Notes under the pieces: model-generated
The model's input: only the letters and a program-made list of their open reading frames with translations
Told to the model about the DNA's origin: nothing
Databases searched by the model: none
Made by a program: the position numbers and the translations under genes
Source of the DNA: DASRGL01 sp035651115
Lineage (GTDB): Bacteria; Armatimonadota; Chthonomonadetes; Chthonomonadales; Chthonomonadaceae
Reading direction: 5' to 3'
DNA: 11,769 bases
Assembly (NCBI GenBank): GCA_035651115.1
Contig: DASRGL010000058.1
Location: 1-11,769 of the forward strand
Shown: positions 1-6,920 of the stretch, in pieces
Position numbering within the stretch: the stretch's first letter is position 1
Layout of the letters: each line of letters begins with the position of its first letter

Positions 1-185
1 AAGCGGCTTTCGTCCAGCACGAGCAGGCCGTCCGCGCCGACCCCGAACTTCCGGTCGCAGAGTTCGAGGGCCAGTGCGGACCAGTCGAAATCGCTGCTGC
101 CCCGCCCGTCCACCACGACAAAGTCGTTGCCGACGCCCTGCATCTTGGTAAAGGCGATCTGTGTCATCCGGCGATTGGAACTCAT
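1..185 (-). CDS. dapF: Diaminopimelate epimerase, N-terminal part (cut by window edge)
   Basis: Interconverts LL- and meso-diaminopimelate in the cytoplasm, the last step before meso-DAP enters peptidoglycan and lysine synthesis. About 61 codons are visible. They show two family signatures: FTKMQGVGNDFVVVD around residues 12-26 (the family's FxKMxGxGNDF start) and CDRKFGVGADGLLVL around residues 42-56 (the CDRxxGIGADG block). Both catalytic cysteines lie beyond the window. The ATG at 185-183 overlaps the TGA of the upstream glycoside hydrolase (ATGA), suggesting translational coupling. A second in-frame ATG at residue 7 (167-165) gives an N-terminus closer to the usual length and is an equally good start. 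Identity is firm; only the exact start is open. Confidence 0.95.
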   Translation of the reverse strand, partial: MSSNRRMTQIAFTKMQGVGNDFVVVDGRGSSDFDWSALALELCDRKFGVGADGLLVLDESR

Positions 186-2740
186 CGCTGTCTGCCCGTT
201 GTCTTGGCTTCGGGAAGCGCCAGGCCGCTCGACGCGGGCGAGACGCTCGCCTGCTCCCAGCGCCAGCCGCGCTCCTCCGCGCTCAACTTGGTCTGAATAT
301 CCGGCGTATCGCAAGCGAACGCCGCCCGCCCGTCCCGTACCTCGACCTCCCAGGTTCCATCCTGCATCCAGAGGGCGAGCGCGGGCTTCGCTACGAGTTT
401 GCCTTTCTCCACCGTGGGCAGCCAGAGGCGCGTCGGCTGCGCGGAGGCGCGGCCAAACGTGCGGATGGGGGCTTTGCCGGGAGCGCGCAGCGCCCAGACG
501 TTGGGCGAGCCGGGCGGCGCTTTGGCGAGAACCTGCCCCGTGTTCTCCGCCCGCGACACCATCTTGACGACCAGATGCCGTGAATGCTCCAGCGCACGCC
601 CGTCCAGCGCAAAGACCAGCAGCGCGCCGACTGGAGTGGGGGTCGAGAAGCGGCAGCCGCCGCCCAGATCGTAGACGCGGCCCGGCGTGAACTCCCCGGC
701 CAGCATCCGCAGCGTCGGCGTCCGCACCTCCAGACGGCCCTCGCGCGTCCATCGGGTGATCTGCCCCGTATCGCTGCGCCACACTCCTGTCTCTACGAAC
801 GACCGGGCGCTGTCATTGCGCTTCTGGCGCTTTTTCGTATTCGTACTCTTCAGCAGGCCGCGCAGGGTCTGCAGGTCGCGGGCCGTTCCGGTCGGCGTGC
901 GGCGGTCGGCGCTATGGCCCCTGCGCGCCGCGCCCGGTGTGACACTGTTGAGGCGGACAGACCAGGCCGCGCGATGCAGGTCGCCGATCTGGTTGGGCCA
1001 GGCGAACAGCCGCTCCGTCGTATAGGCCAGCGTGACCGTGCGCGCGGCGGGCCGGATCGCCTGCTTGAGAAACGCCTGCCCCGCCAGCGCAACGAGTCCC
1101 CAGACCGGCGGATCGTTCTGGAAGGCATAGTCGTTCAGGGCTTCCGCCTCCGCGCCGTTGAGGGCGCGGTTGGTCTGGTAGCCGAACAGCAGCATGGCGT
1201 CGAAGTCCTGCAATGCGGCGTAGGCCAGCGCCTCCGGGACGGAACCGGCCCGCCACCGGTTCGGCCAGTTCGTCGCCCATTCGCGAATGACGACCGGCTT
1301 GTTGTTCCAGCGCAGCGCGGCGGTATAGGGCGCGAAGCCGTCCGCGCTGTCGTCGCGCAGGGGATTGCGGTTCGCGTAGAAGCGGATGCCGGGCTGCCGG
1401 GGATCGCCGGAGATGCTCTCGCCGTACCAGTTTTCCGAGGTGAAATCGCACTCCTGCGCCACCGAGGCCACGTCCGGGATGACATCGCTGGAGACGACCG
1501 CCGTGACCGGGACTTTGAGACCGAGACCGCGCAGATAGCCGCGCATCTCCCGGAAATAGGCGCGCTGCAATCCGGCCAGGAACTCGACGCCGTCGCGCAG
1601 GCGTTTCGGCGCGCGGCGCGTATCGGCGACGCTGGCATCCATCGGGCCGGACGCCCCGGCCAGGAGCGGTAGATCCACGGACTGCTTGTCCGGGTCTTCG
1701 TCGGCGCGCAGGGCCGGGAAACTGCCGACCTTGCCCCAGGCCGCCGCCAATCGCTCCCGCGTGCGGTAGCGGGCCAGCAGCCAGCGGCTCCAGCGGGCGC
1801 GCAGGTCGCTGCGATAGGGTTCGGCCAGCGACTCCAGCTTCTCCGGGTAGAGAAAGAAGCCGTGTTCGTTGCAGATCTCGACCAGCGCCAGGGCCGGATC
1901 GTCCACCGGGCGCAGGCCGGAGTAGGGATTGCGATGCGTCAGCAGGTGGGTCGCGTACTCCTTTTGTAGCTCGATCAGATAGCGGTCGAAGACGGCGTAG
2001 GGCCGCGCGCCCCGATCCAGCTTCTCGGCGTTCAGCACGCCGTCGCCGGTCTTGAACGTGCGGAAGTCCAGCAGGTCGAGGTAGTAGTAGATGCCGTGCC
2101 GCCGCAGCGCGTCCATCCAGTAGTCTATGCGGTCGAGGTACTGCGCGTCGAACTGGCGCGAATCGGGCGCGTCCGTACTTCCCAGGAGGCAGTTGCGGTT
2201 GTCAATGGCTTCCAGGCGTACCAGGTTCAGCCCGGCGCGGGCGAACTTGCGCACGACCTGCTCGATCTGCTCGTGCGGGATATTGAGGCGCGTGCTGGAG
2301 ACGTTGATGCCCCAGAAGCGGGCGCGCTGGCCGTCTTTCCAGCGGAAATGGCCGTCTCCGCCGACCGTCAAAAATCCGCGCTGGCCCGCCGGGGCTTCCA
2401 GCGTGTCGCTGAAATCGGGCAGGCACGAGTCGGGCAGCTTCTCAACGATGGCGGCGTTCGGATCGGGCGCAGCCTTCGCACTGAGGGTAGTCAGCCCTAT
2501 TAGGAAAACTCCCACGAGAAGCAGACCGGCTAGGACCGGGCCTATAAAAGACCCGTCTCGGGGGCGGCTCTGCCGCCAACCGTCCTCACGGACGGCCCGT
2601 TCAACAAGTCTGTCGCTTCGTATACAGATGAGTGCGATACGAAGGGGCAAACCTGGAATAGCATTCCGTCCGCGAGGACGGTCAGCCGTAGGCTCTCGAG
2701 ACGGGTCTTTTATAGGCCCGGTATTCCGCCAGTCTCGCAT
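182..2740 (-). CDS. Secreted glycoside hydrolase, clan GH-A-like, with a repeat-derived N-terminal extension
   Basis: Predicted exported (beta/alpha)8-type glycosidase of 852 residues. An RFWGINVSS segment soon after the mature N-terminus is followed by barrel-like strands (NLVRLEAID, YYYLDLLDF). A VEICNEHG motif places a candidate acid/base Glu at residue 292, and VVIREWATNW places a candidate nucleophile Glu at residue 487. The spacing and NE/EW contexts fit clan GH-A, but I cannot assign a family or substrate. The C-terminal 300 residues look beta-rich, as in accessory domains. The hydrophobic signal core (LAGLLLVGVFLIGLTTLSAKA) lies only at residues 70-90, because residues 7-69 are encoded by a repeat element. 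The ATG at 2740 is chosen because it lies 2 nt after the oxidase stop, has GGAGAGGG about 12 nt upstream, and no in-frame ATG, GTG or TTG occurs between it and the signal core. The stop overlaps the dapF start. Enzyme class is an inference from motifs. Confidence 0.8.
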   Translation of the reverse strand: MRDWRNTGPIKDPSREPTADRPRGRNAIPGLPLRIALICIRSDRLVERAVREDGWRQSRPRDGSFIGPVLAGLLLVGVFLIGLTTLSAKAAPDPNAAIVEKLPDSCLPDFSDTLEAPAGQRGFLTVGGDGHFRWKDGQRARFWGINVSSTRLNIPHEQIEQVVRKFARAGLNLVRLEAIDNRNCLLGSTDAPDSRQFDAQYLDRIDYWMDALRRHGIYYYLDLLDFRTFKTGDGVLNAEKLDRGARPYAVFDRYLIELQKEYATHLLTHRNPYSGLRPVDDPALALVEICNEHGFFLYPEKLESLAEPYRSDLRARWSRWLLARYRTRERLAAAWGKVGSFPALRADEDPDKQSVDLPLLAGASGPMDASVADTRRAPKRLRDGVEFLAGLQRAYFREMRGYLRGLGLKVPVTAVVSSDVIPDVASVAQECDFTSENWYGESISGDPRQPGIRFYANRNPLRDDSADGFAPYTAALRWNNKPVVIREWATNWPNRWRAGSVPEALAYAALQDFDAMLLFGYQTNRALNGAEAEALNDYAFQNDPPVWGLVALAGQAFLKQAIRPAARTVTLAYTTERLFAWPNQIGDLHRAAWSVRLNSVTPGAARRGHSADRRTPTGTARDLQTLRGLLKSTNTKKRQKRNDSARSFVETGVWRSDTGQITRWTREGRLEVRTPTLRMLAGEFTPGRVYDLGGGCRFSTPTPVGALLVFALDGRALEHSRHLVVKMVSRAENTGQVLAKAPPGSPNVWALRAPGKAPIRTFGRASAQPTRLWLPTVEKGKLVAKPALALWMQDGTWEVEVRDGRAAFACDTPDIQTKLSAEERGWRWEQASVSPASSGLALPEAKTTGRQR
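2536..2721. repeat. Structured palindromic element, copy 1 (186 bp, perfect terminal inverted repeats)
   Basis: Flanked by 26-bp perfect inverted repeats (2535-2560 and 2697-2722; outer sequence CCGGGCCTATAAAAG). Inside are five hairpins: 2563-2577 (GGCGGC/GCCGCC), 2580-2595 (CCGTCC/GGACGG), 2616-2644 (CTTCGTAT/ATACGAAG, 13-nt loop), 2666-2681 (CCGTCC-GCGA-GGACGG, a GNRA-type loop on the plus strand) and 2684-2694 (AGCC-GTA-GGCT). It aligns end to end with 8846-9033. It contains no transposase, and no target-site duplication is evident at its borders. It lies inside the glycoside hydrolase reading frame and adds exactly 62 stop-free codons on the minus strand. Likely a non-autonomous palindromic or MITE-like element, or a structured RNA; function unknown. 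Confidence 0.9.
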
Positions 2741-2742
2741 AA

Positions 2743-3894
2743 TCAGGAAGCCCTCTCCAATTCGGCGAAGCGGGCCAGGCGGAACCGCGAGAGATCGTAG
2801 GGCAGCGGCGCGTCGGTAGCGAGGGCGGCGGCGATCTGGCCGAGCAGCGGCGTGAACTTGAACCCATGCCCGGAACACGCGCTGATCGCGAACGCGCCCG
2901 GCAGTCCCGGCACGGCGTCTATGATGAAATCTTCGTCCGGTGTCACCGTATAGAGACAGACCTTCTCGTAGACGATTTCGGGACTGAGCCAGGGAAACCG
3001 TTCGGCGGCGTAGTCGCGGGCGATAGCGATGTCTGCGGCATTCACCGTGCGGTCTACCGTCTCCGGCGTGGTCGCGGGGCCGAAATCGTGCCGCCCGATC
3101 TTGACACCGGGCAGGTCGCCGAGGCGCGGAAAGCCGTAGAAGATGGTGTCGCCCGCATCAATCCAGGTCGGGAACGCCCCGGCCTCGAACGCTTCGGCAT
3201 GGCGGGCAGGCGCGAAATGGACGTAGGGCTGGCGCGTCACCGTGAGCGGAACGTGGACGCCGAGTTGCGCCAGTTGCGGCCCGATCCAGGGGCCGGAGGT
3301 CAGCAGCAGGCGGTCGGCGGTGAGCGTGTCGCCGCTCTGCGTCGTGACGCGCACGCCCGCGCCGTTCGGCCCGGCCTCGATTCCGGCCACAGGCGTCTCC
3401 TCCCGTATCTGCGCGCCGTGCTGTCGGGCCAGATTTGCGGCGGCAAGCACGCAGCGCGAGGCGCGGGCATAGCCCATGCTCGGCTCGTAGATGCCGATCT
3501 CCTCCGGTCGCAAGGCGAAGGCCGGAAATCTCCGCGCGCACTCCTGCGGCGAGAGAACCTCGTGTTCCACGCCGCTTGCTGCCAGCGCCGCTACCGCCGT
3601 CGTCACGAAGGGATGGGCCGCCACGCCGAAGTAGAGTCCGCCCGCCCGCACGATCAGCCCATCGTCGCCCGCCTCCGCCATCAACTCGTCCCAGAGCGTG
3701 TAGGCGTCGGCCATCAGCGCGGTATAGAGCGCATCGGGATAGACACGGCGCACGATGCGGCTGTCGCCATAGGAACTGCCCCGGTCGTGGTCGAGTCGGA
3801 ACTGCTCCAGCGCGATGACTTCCTGCCCCGCTTTCGCCAGACGCCAGGCCGCCATCGCTCCGACGCCCCCCACCCCGATGATGATGACACGCAT
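2743..3894 (-). CDS. Monomeric sarcosine oxidase / N-methyl-L-tryptophan oxidase-type flavoenzyme
   Basis: FAD-dependent amine oxidase that would demethylate an N-methyl amino acid and release formaldehyde and hydrogen peroxide; cytosolic, with no signal peptide. The 383 residues match the usual length of about 390. The dinucleotide-binding motif GVGGVG lies at residues 7-12, and GSSYGDSRIVRRVY at 39-52 is the family's flavin/substrate block. Lys265 and His269 (KIGRH) match the monomeric sarcosine oxidase residues of the same numbers, Lys265 being the oxygen-activating lysine. Cys313 in KVCLYTVTPDEDF corresponds to the covalent FAD-attachment cysteine (Cys315), and Lys346 in SGHGFKF to the substrate-binding lysine. 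All key residues are intact, so the enzyme should be active, but the exact substrate (sarcosine, N-methyltryptophan, pipecolate or another amine) cannot be told. AGGAAGG lies about 7 nt before the ATG. The gene follows the prenyl synthase by 15 nt and precedes the hydrolase ATG by 2 nt. Confidence 0.93.
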   Translation of the reverse strand: MRVIIIGVGGVGAMAAWRLAKAGQEVIALEQFRLDHDRGSSYGDSRIVRRVYPDALYTALMADAYTLWDELMAEAGDDGLIVRAGGLYFGVAAHPFVTTAVAALAASGVEHEVLSPQECARRFPAFALRPEEIGIYEPSMGYARASRCVLAAANLARQHGAQIREETPVAGIEAGPNGAGVRVTTQSGDTLTADRLLLTSGPWIGPQLAQLGVHVPLTVTRQPYVHFAPARHAEAFEAGAFPTWIDAGDTIFYGFPRLGDLPGVKIGRHDFGPATTPETVDRTVNAADIAIARDYAAERFPWLSPEIVYEKVCLYTVTPDEDFIIDAVPGLPGAFAISACSGHGFKFTPLLGQIAAALATDAPLPYDLSRFRLARFAELERAS

Positions 3895-3909
3895 TCTTGA
3901 CCTTCCTGC

Positions 3910-4800
3910 CTAAAGGTCGCGCTCGACGATATAGCGGGCGATGCCGCGCAGTGGGTCTGCTTTCGCATCGAACGAGCCGAGCGTTTGCAGGGCCGCCTCG
4001 ACCTCCGACTGCGCGCGCCGCCGCGACTCGTCCAGCCCGAACAGCTTGACGTAGGTGGCTTTGTCCTGCTTCTCGTCGCTGCCGACCGGCTTGCCGATCT
4101 TCGCCTCGTCGCCCGCTACGTCGAGAATATCATCGGCGATCTGGAACGCCAGCCCGATATGTTCGCCGTAGGCGCGCAGCGCGTCCGCCTGGTCTCTGTC
4201 CGCTCCGGCCAGCAGCGCGCCCGCCAGCACGGAGGCCGTCAGCAGCGCGCCGGTCTTGTGGGCGTGGATGTAGCGCAGCGTCTCCGGCGTGACCGCCTGC
4301 CCCTGCGACTCCATATCTACCACCTGCCCACCGACCATGCCCCATGTCCCGGAGGCTTCCGCAATCAGGCGCAGGGTTTGCAGCACGCGCTCCGCCGGGG
4401 CCGTCGCGACATTATCGGCGATCAACTGAAACGCGAGAGCCAGCAGCGCGTCGCCCGCCAGCAGCGCCATCGCCTCCCCGTAGACCTTGTGGTTTGTCAG
4501 CCGCCCCCGGCGATAGTCGTCGTTATCCATGCAGGGCAGGTCATCGTGGATCAGGCTGAAGACGTGGATGCACTCCAGCGCGCACGCCGTCAGCAGCACA
4601 TCCTCCGCCTGCCCGCCGACCGTCTCCGCCGCCGCGATGACCAGCGTGGGCCGCAGGCGCTTGCCGGGAGCCAGCACGCTATAACGAATAGACTCATGCA
4701 GGCGCTGCGGCTGCGCGTCTGTCGGCGGCAGATAGTGATCGAGCGCGGCCTCGATGCGTTCGCGCTTCGCGTGCAGATAGGCTTTCAGATCGAATGTCAA
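3910..4800 (-). CDS. Short-chain polyprenyl diphosphate synthase (FPP/GGPP synthase type)
   Basis: Condenses isopentenyl diphosphate with allylic diphosphates to make C15 or C20 isoprenoid precursors. In the 296-residue product, GKRLRP is at 46-51, the first Asp-rich motif DDLPCMD at 86-92, HKTGALL at 181-187 and the second Asp-rich motif DDILD at 223-227. The four-residue spacing in the first motif is the bacterial/plant type II form. The residues before it (FSLIH) do not by themselves settle FPP (IspA) versus GGPP (CrtE) specificity. I chose the TTG at 4800 as start because GGAG lies 6 nt before it and the product then begins at the usual family N-terminus. A longer frame reaching 4848 would translate into the palindrome array. 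The 278 nt between pcp and this gene is mostly that array, so the hairpins probably lie in the intercistronic mRNA. Confidence 0.93.
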   Translation of the reverse strand: MTFDLKAYLHAKRERIEAALDHYLPPTDAQPQRLHESIRYSVLAPGKRLRPTLVIAAAETVGGQAEDVLLTACALECIHVFSLIHDDLPCMDNDDYRRGRLTNHKVYGEAMALLAGDALLALAFQLIADNVATAPAERVLQTLRLIAEASGTWGMVGGQVVDMESQGQAVTPETLRYIHAHKTGALLTASVLAGALLAGADRDQADALRAYGEHIGLAFQIADDILDVAGDEAKIGKPVGSDEKQDKATYVKLFGLDESRRRAQSEVEAALQTLGSFDAKADPLRGIARYIVERDL

Positions 4801-4806
4801 GGCGGT

Positions 4807-4810
4807 CTCC
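4807..4810 (-). promoter_or_regulatory. Ribosome binding site deciding the prenyl synthase TTG start
   Basis: On the minus strand GGAG (4810-4807) is separated by 6 nt from the TTG at 4800-4798. No in-frame ATG exists near the conserved N-terminus, so this site supports the TTG as the start codon. Confidence 0.6.
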
Positions 4811-4837
4811 AACAAAGTGGCCCTCGTCTCGTGAAGA

Positions 4838-5104
4838 CCCCACCCCAACCCTCCCCTTTACAAGGGGAGGGAGCAATCAAGCATTCGTCCTCCCCTTCAC
4901 AAGGGGAGGGAGCAGCAAGGCGTTCGCCCTCCCCTTCGCAAGGGGAGGGAGTCCAGTCTGGCTCTCTCCTTACGAAGGAGAGAGCCACCAGACGGCTCCC
5001 CCTCCTTACGAAGGAGAGAGCTACCGCCTGGCTCCCCCTCCTTACGAAGGAGCGAGCTACCGCCTGGCTCCCCCTCCTTACGAAGGAGGGGGCAGGGGGG
5101 AGGT
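4838..5104. repeat. Tandem array of seven hairpins, 35-39 bp period
   Basis: Seven palindromes each have a 3-nt loop. The loop centres fall near 4860, 4899, 4938, 4973, 5009, 5045 and 5081, giving spacings of 39, 39, 35, 36, 36 and 36. The first three have CCTCCCCTT/AAGGGGAGG arms (4849-4871, 4889-4909, 4927-4949). The last four are built on CTCCTT-ACG-AAGGAG; the fourth is the most perfect (13-bp arms, 4959-4987), and the fifth and sixth are imperfect outside the core. The array is bounded by opposed C-rich (4838-4856) and G-rich (5086-5103) flanks. It fills the space between pcp and the prenyl synthase, and the pcp stop codon lies inside the last hairpin. It could act as an mRNA-stability, processing or attenuation element, or be a nested palindromic mobile repeat. 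Intervals are similar to each other, so it is not a CRISPR. Confidence 0.85.
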
Positions 5105-5737
5105 TTCCAGTAGCGCGCTCAAAATGGTCTCCACCGCGACGATGTGCCGCGCGAACGGGAACATGGGCGCGGTCGTCAGGCCGGGCGCGAACGTCTCCTC
5201 ATCGGCGGGAACGTGCAGAAAACCGGCCCGCGCCGGTGAGCCGGTACGCTGTAGATGGCACAGCAGCCAGAAAAGCCCGTGATTGCACAGATACGCGCCT
5301 GCCGACTCGGACGCGATGACCGGCAGACCGGCGCGTTCCAGTGCCGTGACCAGCGCCTCCACCGGAAACGAGACGGGCAAGACCTCCGGCGCGTCCGGGA
5401 CGATGGTGCGTTCCGGCGGCATGAACCCGTCACTATCAGGGAGCCGCGCACGATCCCGGTTGCGTCCGAACCGCTCCACGCGCCAGACCTTACTTCCGGT
5501 CGCCACGCCGAGCATCAGAATATTATCGAACGGGCGTCCGTCTGGCCCGCCCCGTTCCAGCGCGGCGCGCAGCGTCTCCGGCGCACGCGCAAACGAGACC
5601 GGCAGCGTGCAGGGCGTCAGACGGTGGCCAGGAACGTCCCGCGCCGCGAAATAGGTTACCAGACGCTCGGTCGGGTTGCTGATGACCGTTCCAAAAGGGC
5701 CGAAGCCGGTCAGCAAGGTCTGCAAGGGCGTGGGCAT
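5078..5737 (-). CDS. pcp: Pyroglutamyl-peptidase I (peptidase family C15)
   Basis: Cytoplasmic cysteine peptidase removing N-terminal pyroglutamate from peptides. The 219-residue length is normal. LTGFGPFG lies at 9-16, VATGSKVWRVERF at 78-90 carries catalytic Glu88, ESAGAYLCNHGLF at 144-156 carries nucleophile Cys151, and AGFLHVP at 171-177 carries His175. The whole triad is present. The last residues (ETSPLPPPS) and the stop at 5080-5078 are encoded by the first palindrome of the downstream array, so the C-terminal tail seems to have been recast by that repeat. The ATG at 5737 gives the standard N-terminus; its Shine-Dalgarno sequence is weak. Probably first gene of the minus-strand transcript, with a promoter about 65-95 nt upstream. 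Confidence 0.93.
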   Translation of the reverse strand: MPTPLQTLLTGFGPFGTVISNPTERLVTYFAARDVPGHRLTPCTLPVSFARAPETLRAALERGGPDGRPFDNILMLGVATGSKVWRVERFGRNRDRARLPDSDGFMPPERTIVPDAPEVLPVSFPVEALVTALERAGLPVIASESAGAYLCNHGLFWLLCHLQRTGSPARAGFLHVPADEETFAPGLTTAPMFPFARHIVAVETILSALLETSPLPPPS

Positions 5738-5800
5738 CGTCGGCAAATATCCGTTCCCGATAGGATTTTCGGCCTTCGGACAGGAAGGGACCCCAAATTT

Positions 5801-5830
5801 AGTGTAACGGTTTCCCCTGCCGCTTGTCAA
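5801..5830 (-). promoter_or_regulatory. Sigma70-like promoter for pcp and the downstream cluster
   Basis: On the minus strand a perfect TTGACA (-35, 5830-5825) is followed after 18 nt by TACACT (-10, 5806-5801). Transcription would begin near 5794, leaving a leader of about 57 nt before the pcp ATG. It is the only strong promoter seen for the five minus-strand genes from 5737 down to position 1, though internal promoters cannot be excluded. Confidence 0.65.
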
Positions 5831-5955
5831 GCGATAGGGAGGAAGCGTGCGCGATCCAGCAGGAAAGCGGGTACAGTAAAGGGGAGTTTCTGCTTTCTGT
5901 GGCGCAGAGCGAGAGCAGGGATCGGTCCGTCGCAGAGGCGAGAGAGAACAACCGT

Positions 5956-6858
5956 ATGACCACACAGCTTCATTGTCACCGGTGTCAGGCGCCGATCGAA
6001 CTGCGCTTTGCCTACTGCCCGCAGTGCGGCGGTTATCTGGGGCGCGGCCTGCCTGTCACCCCTCCCGCCGCCCGACGGCCTGCGGCCCGGCGGCGCACGC
6101 TGGAGATCGGCGTCGAGGATGTGCTGGCCGTGCTGGAAGAGGAGAGGGCCAGGCATCTTCCCGGCGTGCGCGAGAAGCTGCTATTTCCCGTCTGGATGTC
6201 CTTTCTCCCCATCGCGACCTGGGTCTTTTTCTGGAGTATCGCGAACGCGAATACCCCGAACGCCCTGCTGTCGCTGGGCGGTATCGGGTTCGTGTTGATG
6301 CTGCGCCATCTGACGGCCTCCGAAAAGCAGACGGAGGCGGCGCGGATGCTGGCCCGTTTTGACGATGTGCGGGCGGTGGGCGCGCTGATCGAGGCGCTGG
6401 ACTGGCCGGAGGAGCAGGTGCGCGTGGCGGCACGGCTGGCGCTGCTCCGATTGCTGCCGCGCCTTCGCGCCAGCGACACCGATCTGCTCCGTCCGGGGCA
6501 GAGGGCGTCGCTTTACCGTTACCTGAAGATGCGCAACGCGCACCGCGACGTGGATTTCCTGCTGGCGATCTTGAAGGCGCTGGAACAGGTCGGGGATGCG
6601 TCCGCTCTGCCGCCGGTGCAGCGCCTTGCCGAGGGCGCGGGCCATACCTACAATCAGCGGCGGGTGCGGCGCGCGGCGCGCGAGTGCCTGCCCTATCTGG
6701 AAGCGCGGGCCGAGCAGCAGCGCGCCAGCCAGACGCTCCTGCGCGCCTCTAGCGCCGCCTCGACCACGCCGCAGATGCTCCTGCGACCTGTGACCGGAGG
6801 CAGCAACACCGAGCCGCAACAGTTGCTCCGGCCCGGCGCACAGGAAAACGCGCTGTAG
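5956..6858 (+). CDS. Zinc-ribbon, membrane-anchored, HEAT-like repeat protein of unknown function
   Basis: Not recognised as a named family. In the 300-residue product a double CxxC zinc ribbon (Cys7, Cys10, Cys21, Cys24) is followed by a Pro/Arg-rich linker (about 32-48). Two hydrophobic segments lie around 75-97 and 101-118, separated by only a few residues, so they would form a hairpin in the membrane with both ends on the same side, probably cytoplasmic. Residues 125-250 are Ala/Leu/Arg-rich amphipathic helices resembling HEAT repeats. The tail carries three evenly spaced QxLLR motifs at 259-263, 273-277 and 288-292. A scaffold or regulatory role is plausible but unproven. The ATG at 5956 is chosen because the ribbon starts immediately after it; only a GAGAG-type purine run precedes it. 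The stop codon is the first three bases of a convergent palindrome. Confidence 0.85.
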   Translation: MTTQLHCHRCQAPIELRFAYCPQCGGYLGRGLPVTPPAARRPAARRRTLEIGVEDVLAVLEEERARHLPGVREKLLFPVWMSFLPIATWVFFWSIANANTPNALLSLGGIGFVLMLRHLTASEKQTEAARMLARFDDVRAVGALIEALDWPEEQVRVAARLALLRLLPRLRASDTDLLRPGQRASLYRYLKMRNAHRDVDFLLAILKALEQVGDASALPPVQRLAEGAGHTYNQRRVRRAARECLPYLEARAEQQRASQTLLRASSAASTTPQMLLRPVTGGSNTEPQQLLRPGAQENAL

Positions 6859-6920
6859 GGACGCTACTCCAACAGAGGGCGCAGTCACGCCCATACAGGG
6901 CGCTGCTTACTGCGCCCCTA
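6856..6920. repeat. 65-bp palindrome between two convergent genes
   Basis: The segment begins TAGGG and ends CCCTA. It contains a 9-bp inverted repeat GGGCGCAGT (6877-6885) / ACTGCGCCC (6909-6917). The TAG ending the plus-strand zinc-ribbon gene (6856-6858) and the TAG ending the minus-strand oxygenase gene (6920-6918) are its two ends. The hairpin would form in both transcripts and may serve as a bidirectional 3'-end or weak terminator, but no T-run follows on either strand. Confidence 0.7.

Noticed and set aside
584..1672. Long plus-strand open frame of 362 codons
   Set aside because: It is antisense to the glycoside hydrolase, is Arg/Ala-rich with no recognisable domain, and is an expected by-product of high GC content.
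2530..2726. Target-site duplication flanking element copy 1
   Set aside because: The bases outside the inverted repeats (CTAGG on the left, ATTCC on the right) do not match; none is seen at copy 2 either.
2866..3900. Plus-strand open frame of 344 codons
   Set aside because: Lies exactly opposite the flavin oxidase gene, whose motifs are unambiguous; no family features of its own.
4801..4848. Longer N-terminus for the prenyl synthase starting at TTG 4848
   Set aside because: The extra 16 residues come from the edge of the repeat array and lie outside the conserved family N-terminus, whereas TTG 4800 has a well-spaced GGAG.
4838..5104. Possible CRISPR array
   Set aside because: The repeated unit is a palindrome with degenerate arms, the intervals are short (about 12-18 nt) and near-copies of each other, and no cas gene is present.
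3985..5319. Plus-strand open frame of 444 codons
   Set aside because: Antisense to the prenyl synthase and then through the hairpin array; its SPSQGEG-like repeats are translation of palindromes.
5859..5880. Plus-strand -10-like TACAGT before the zinc-ribbon gene
   Set aside because: No acceptable -35 hexamer at the right distance, so I did not call a promoter.
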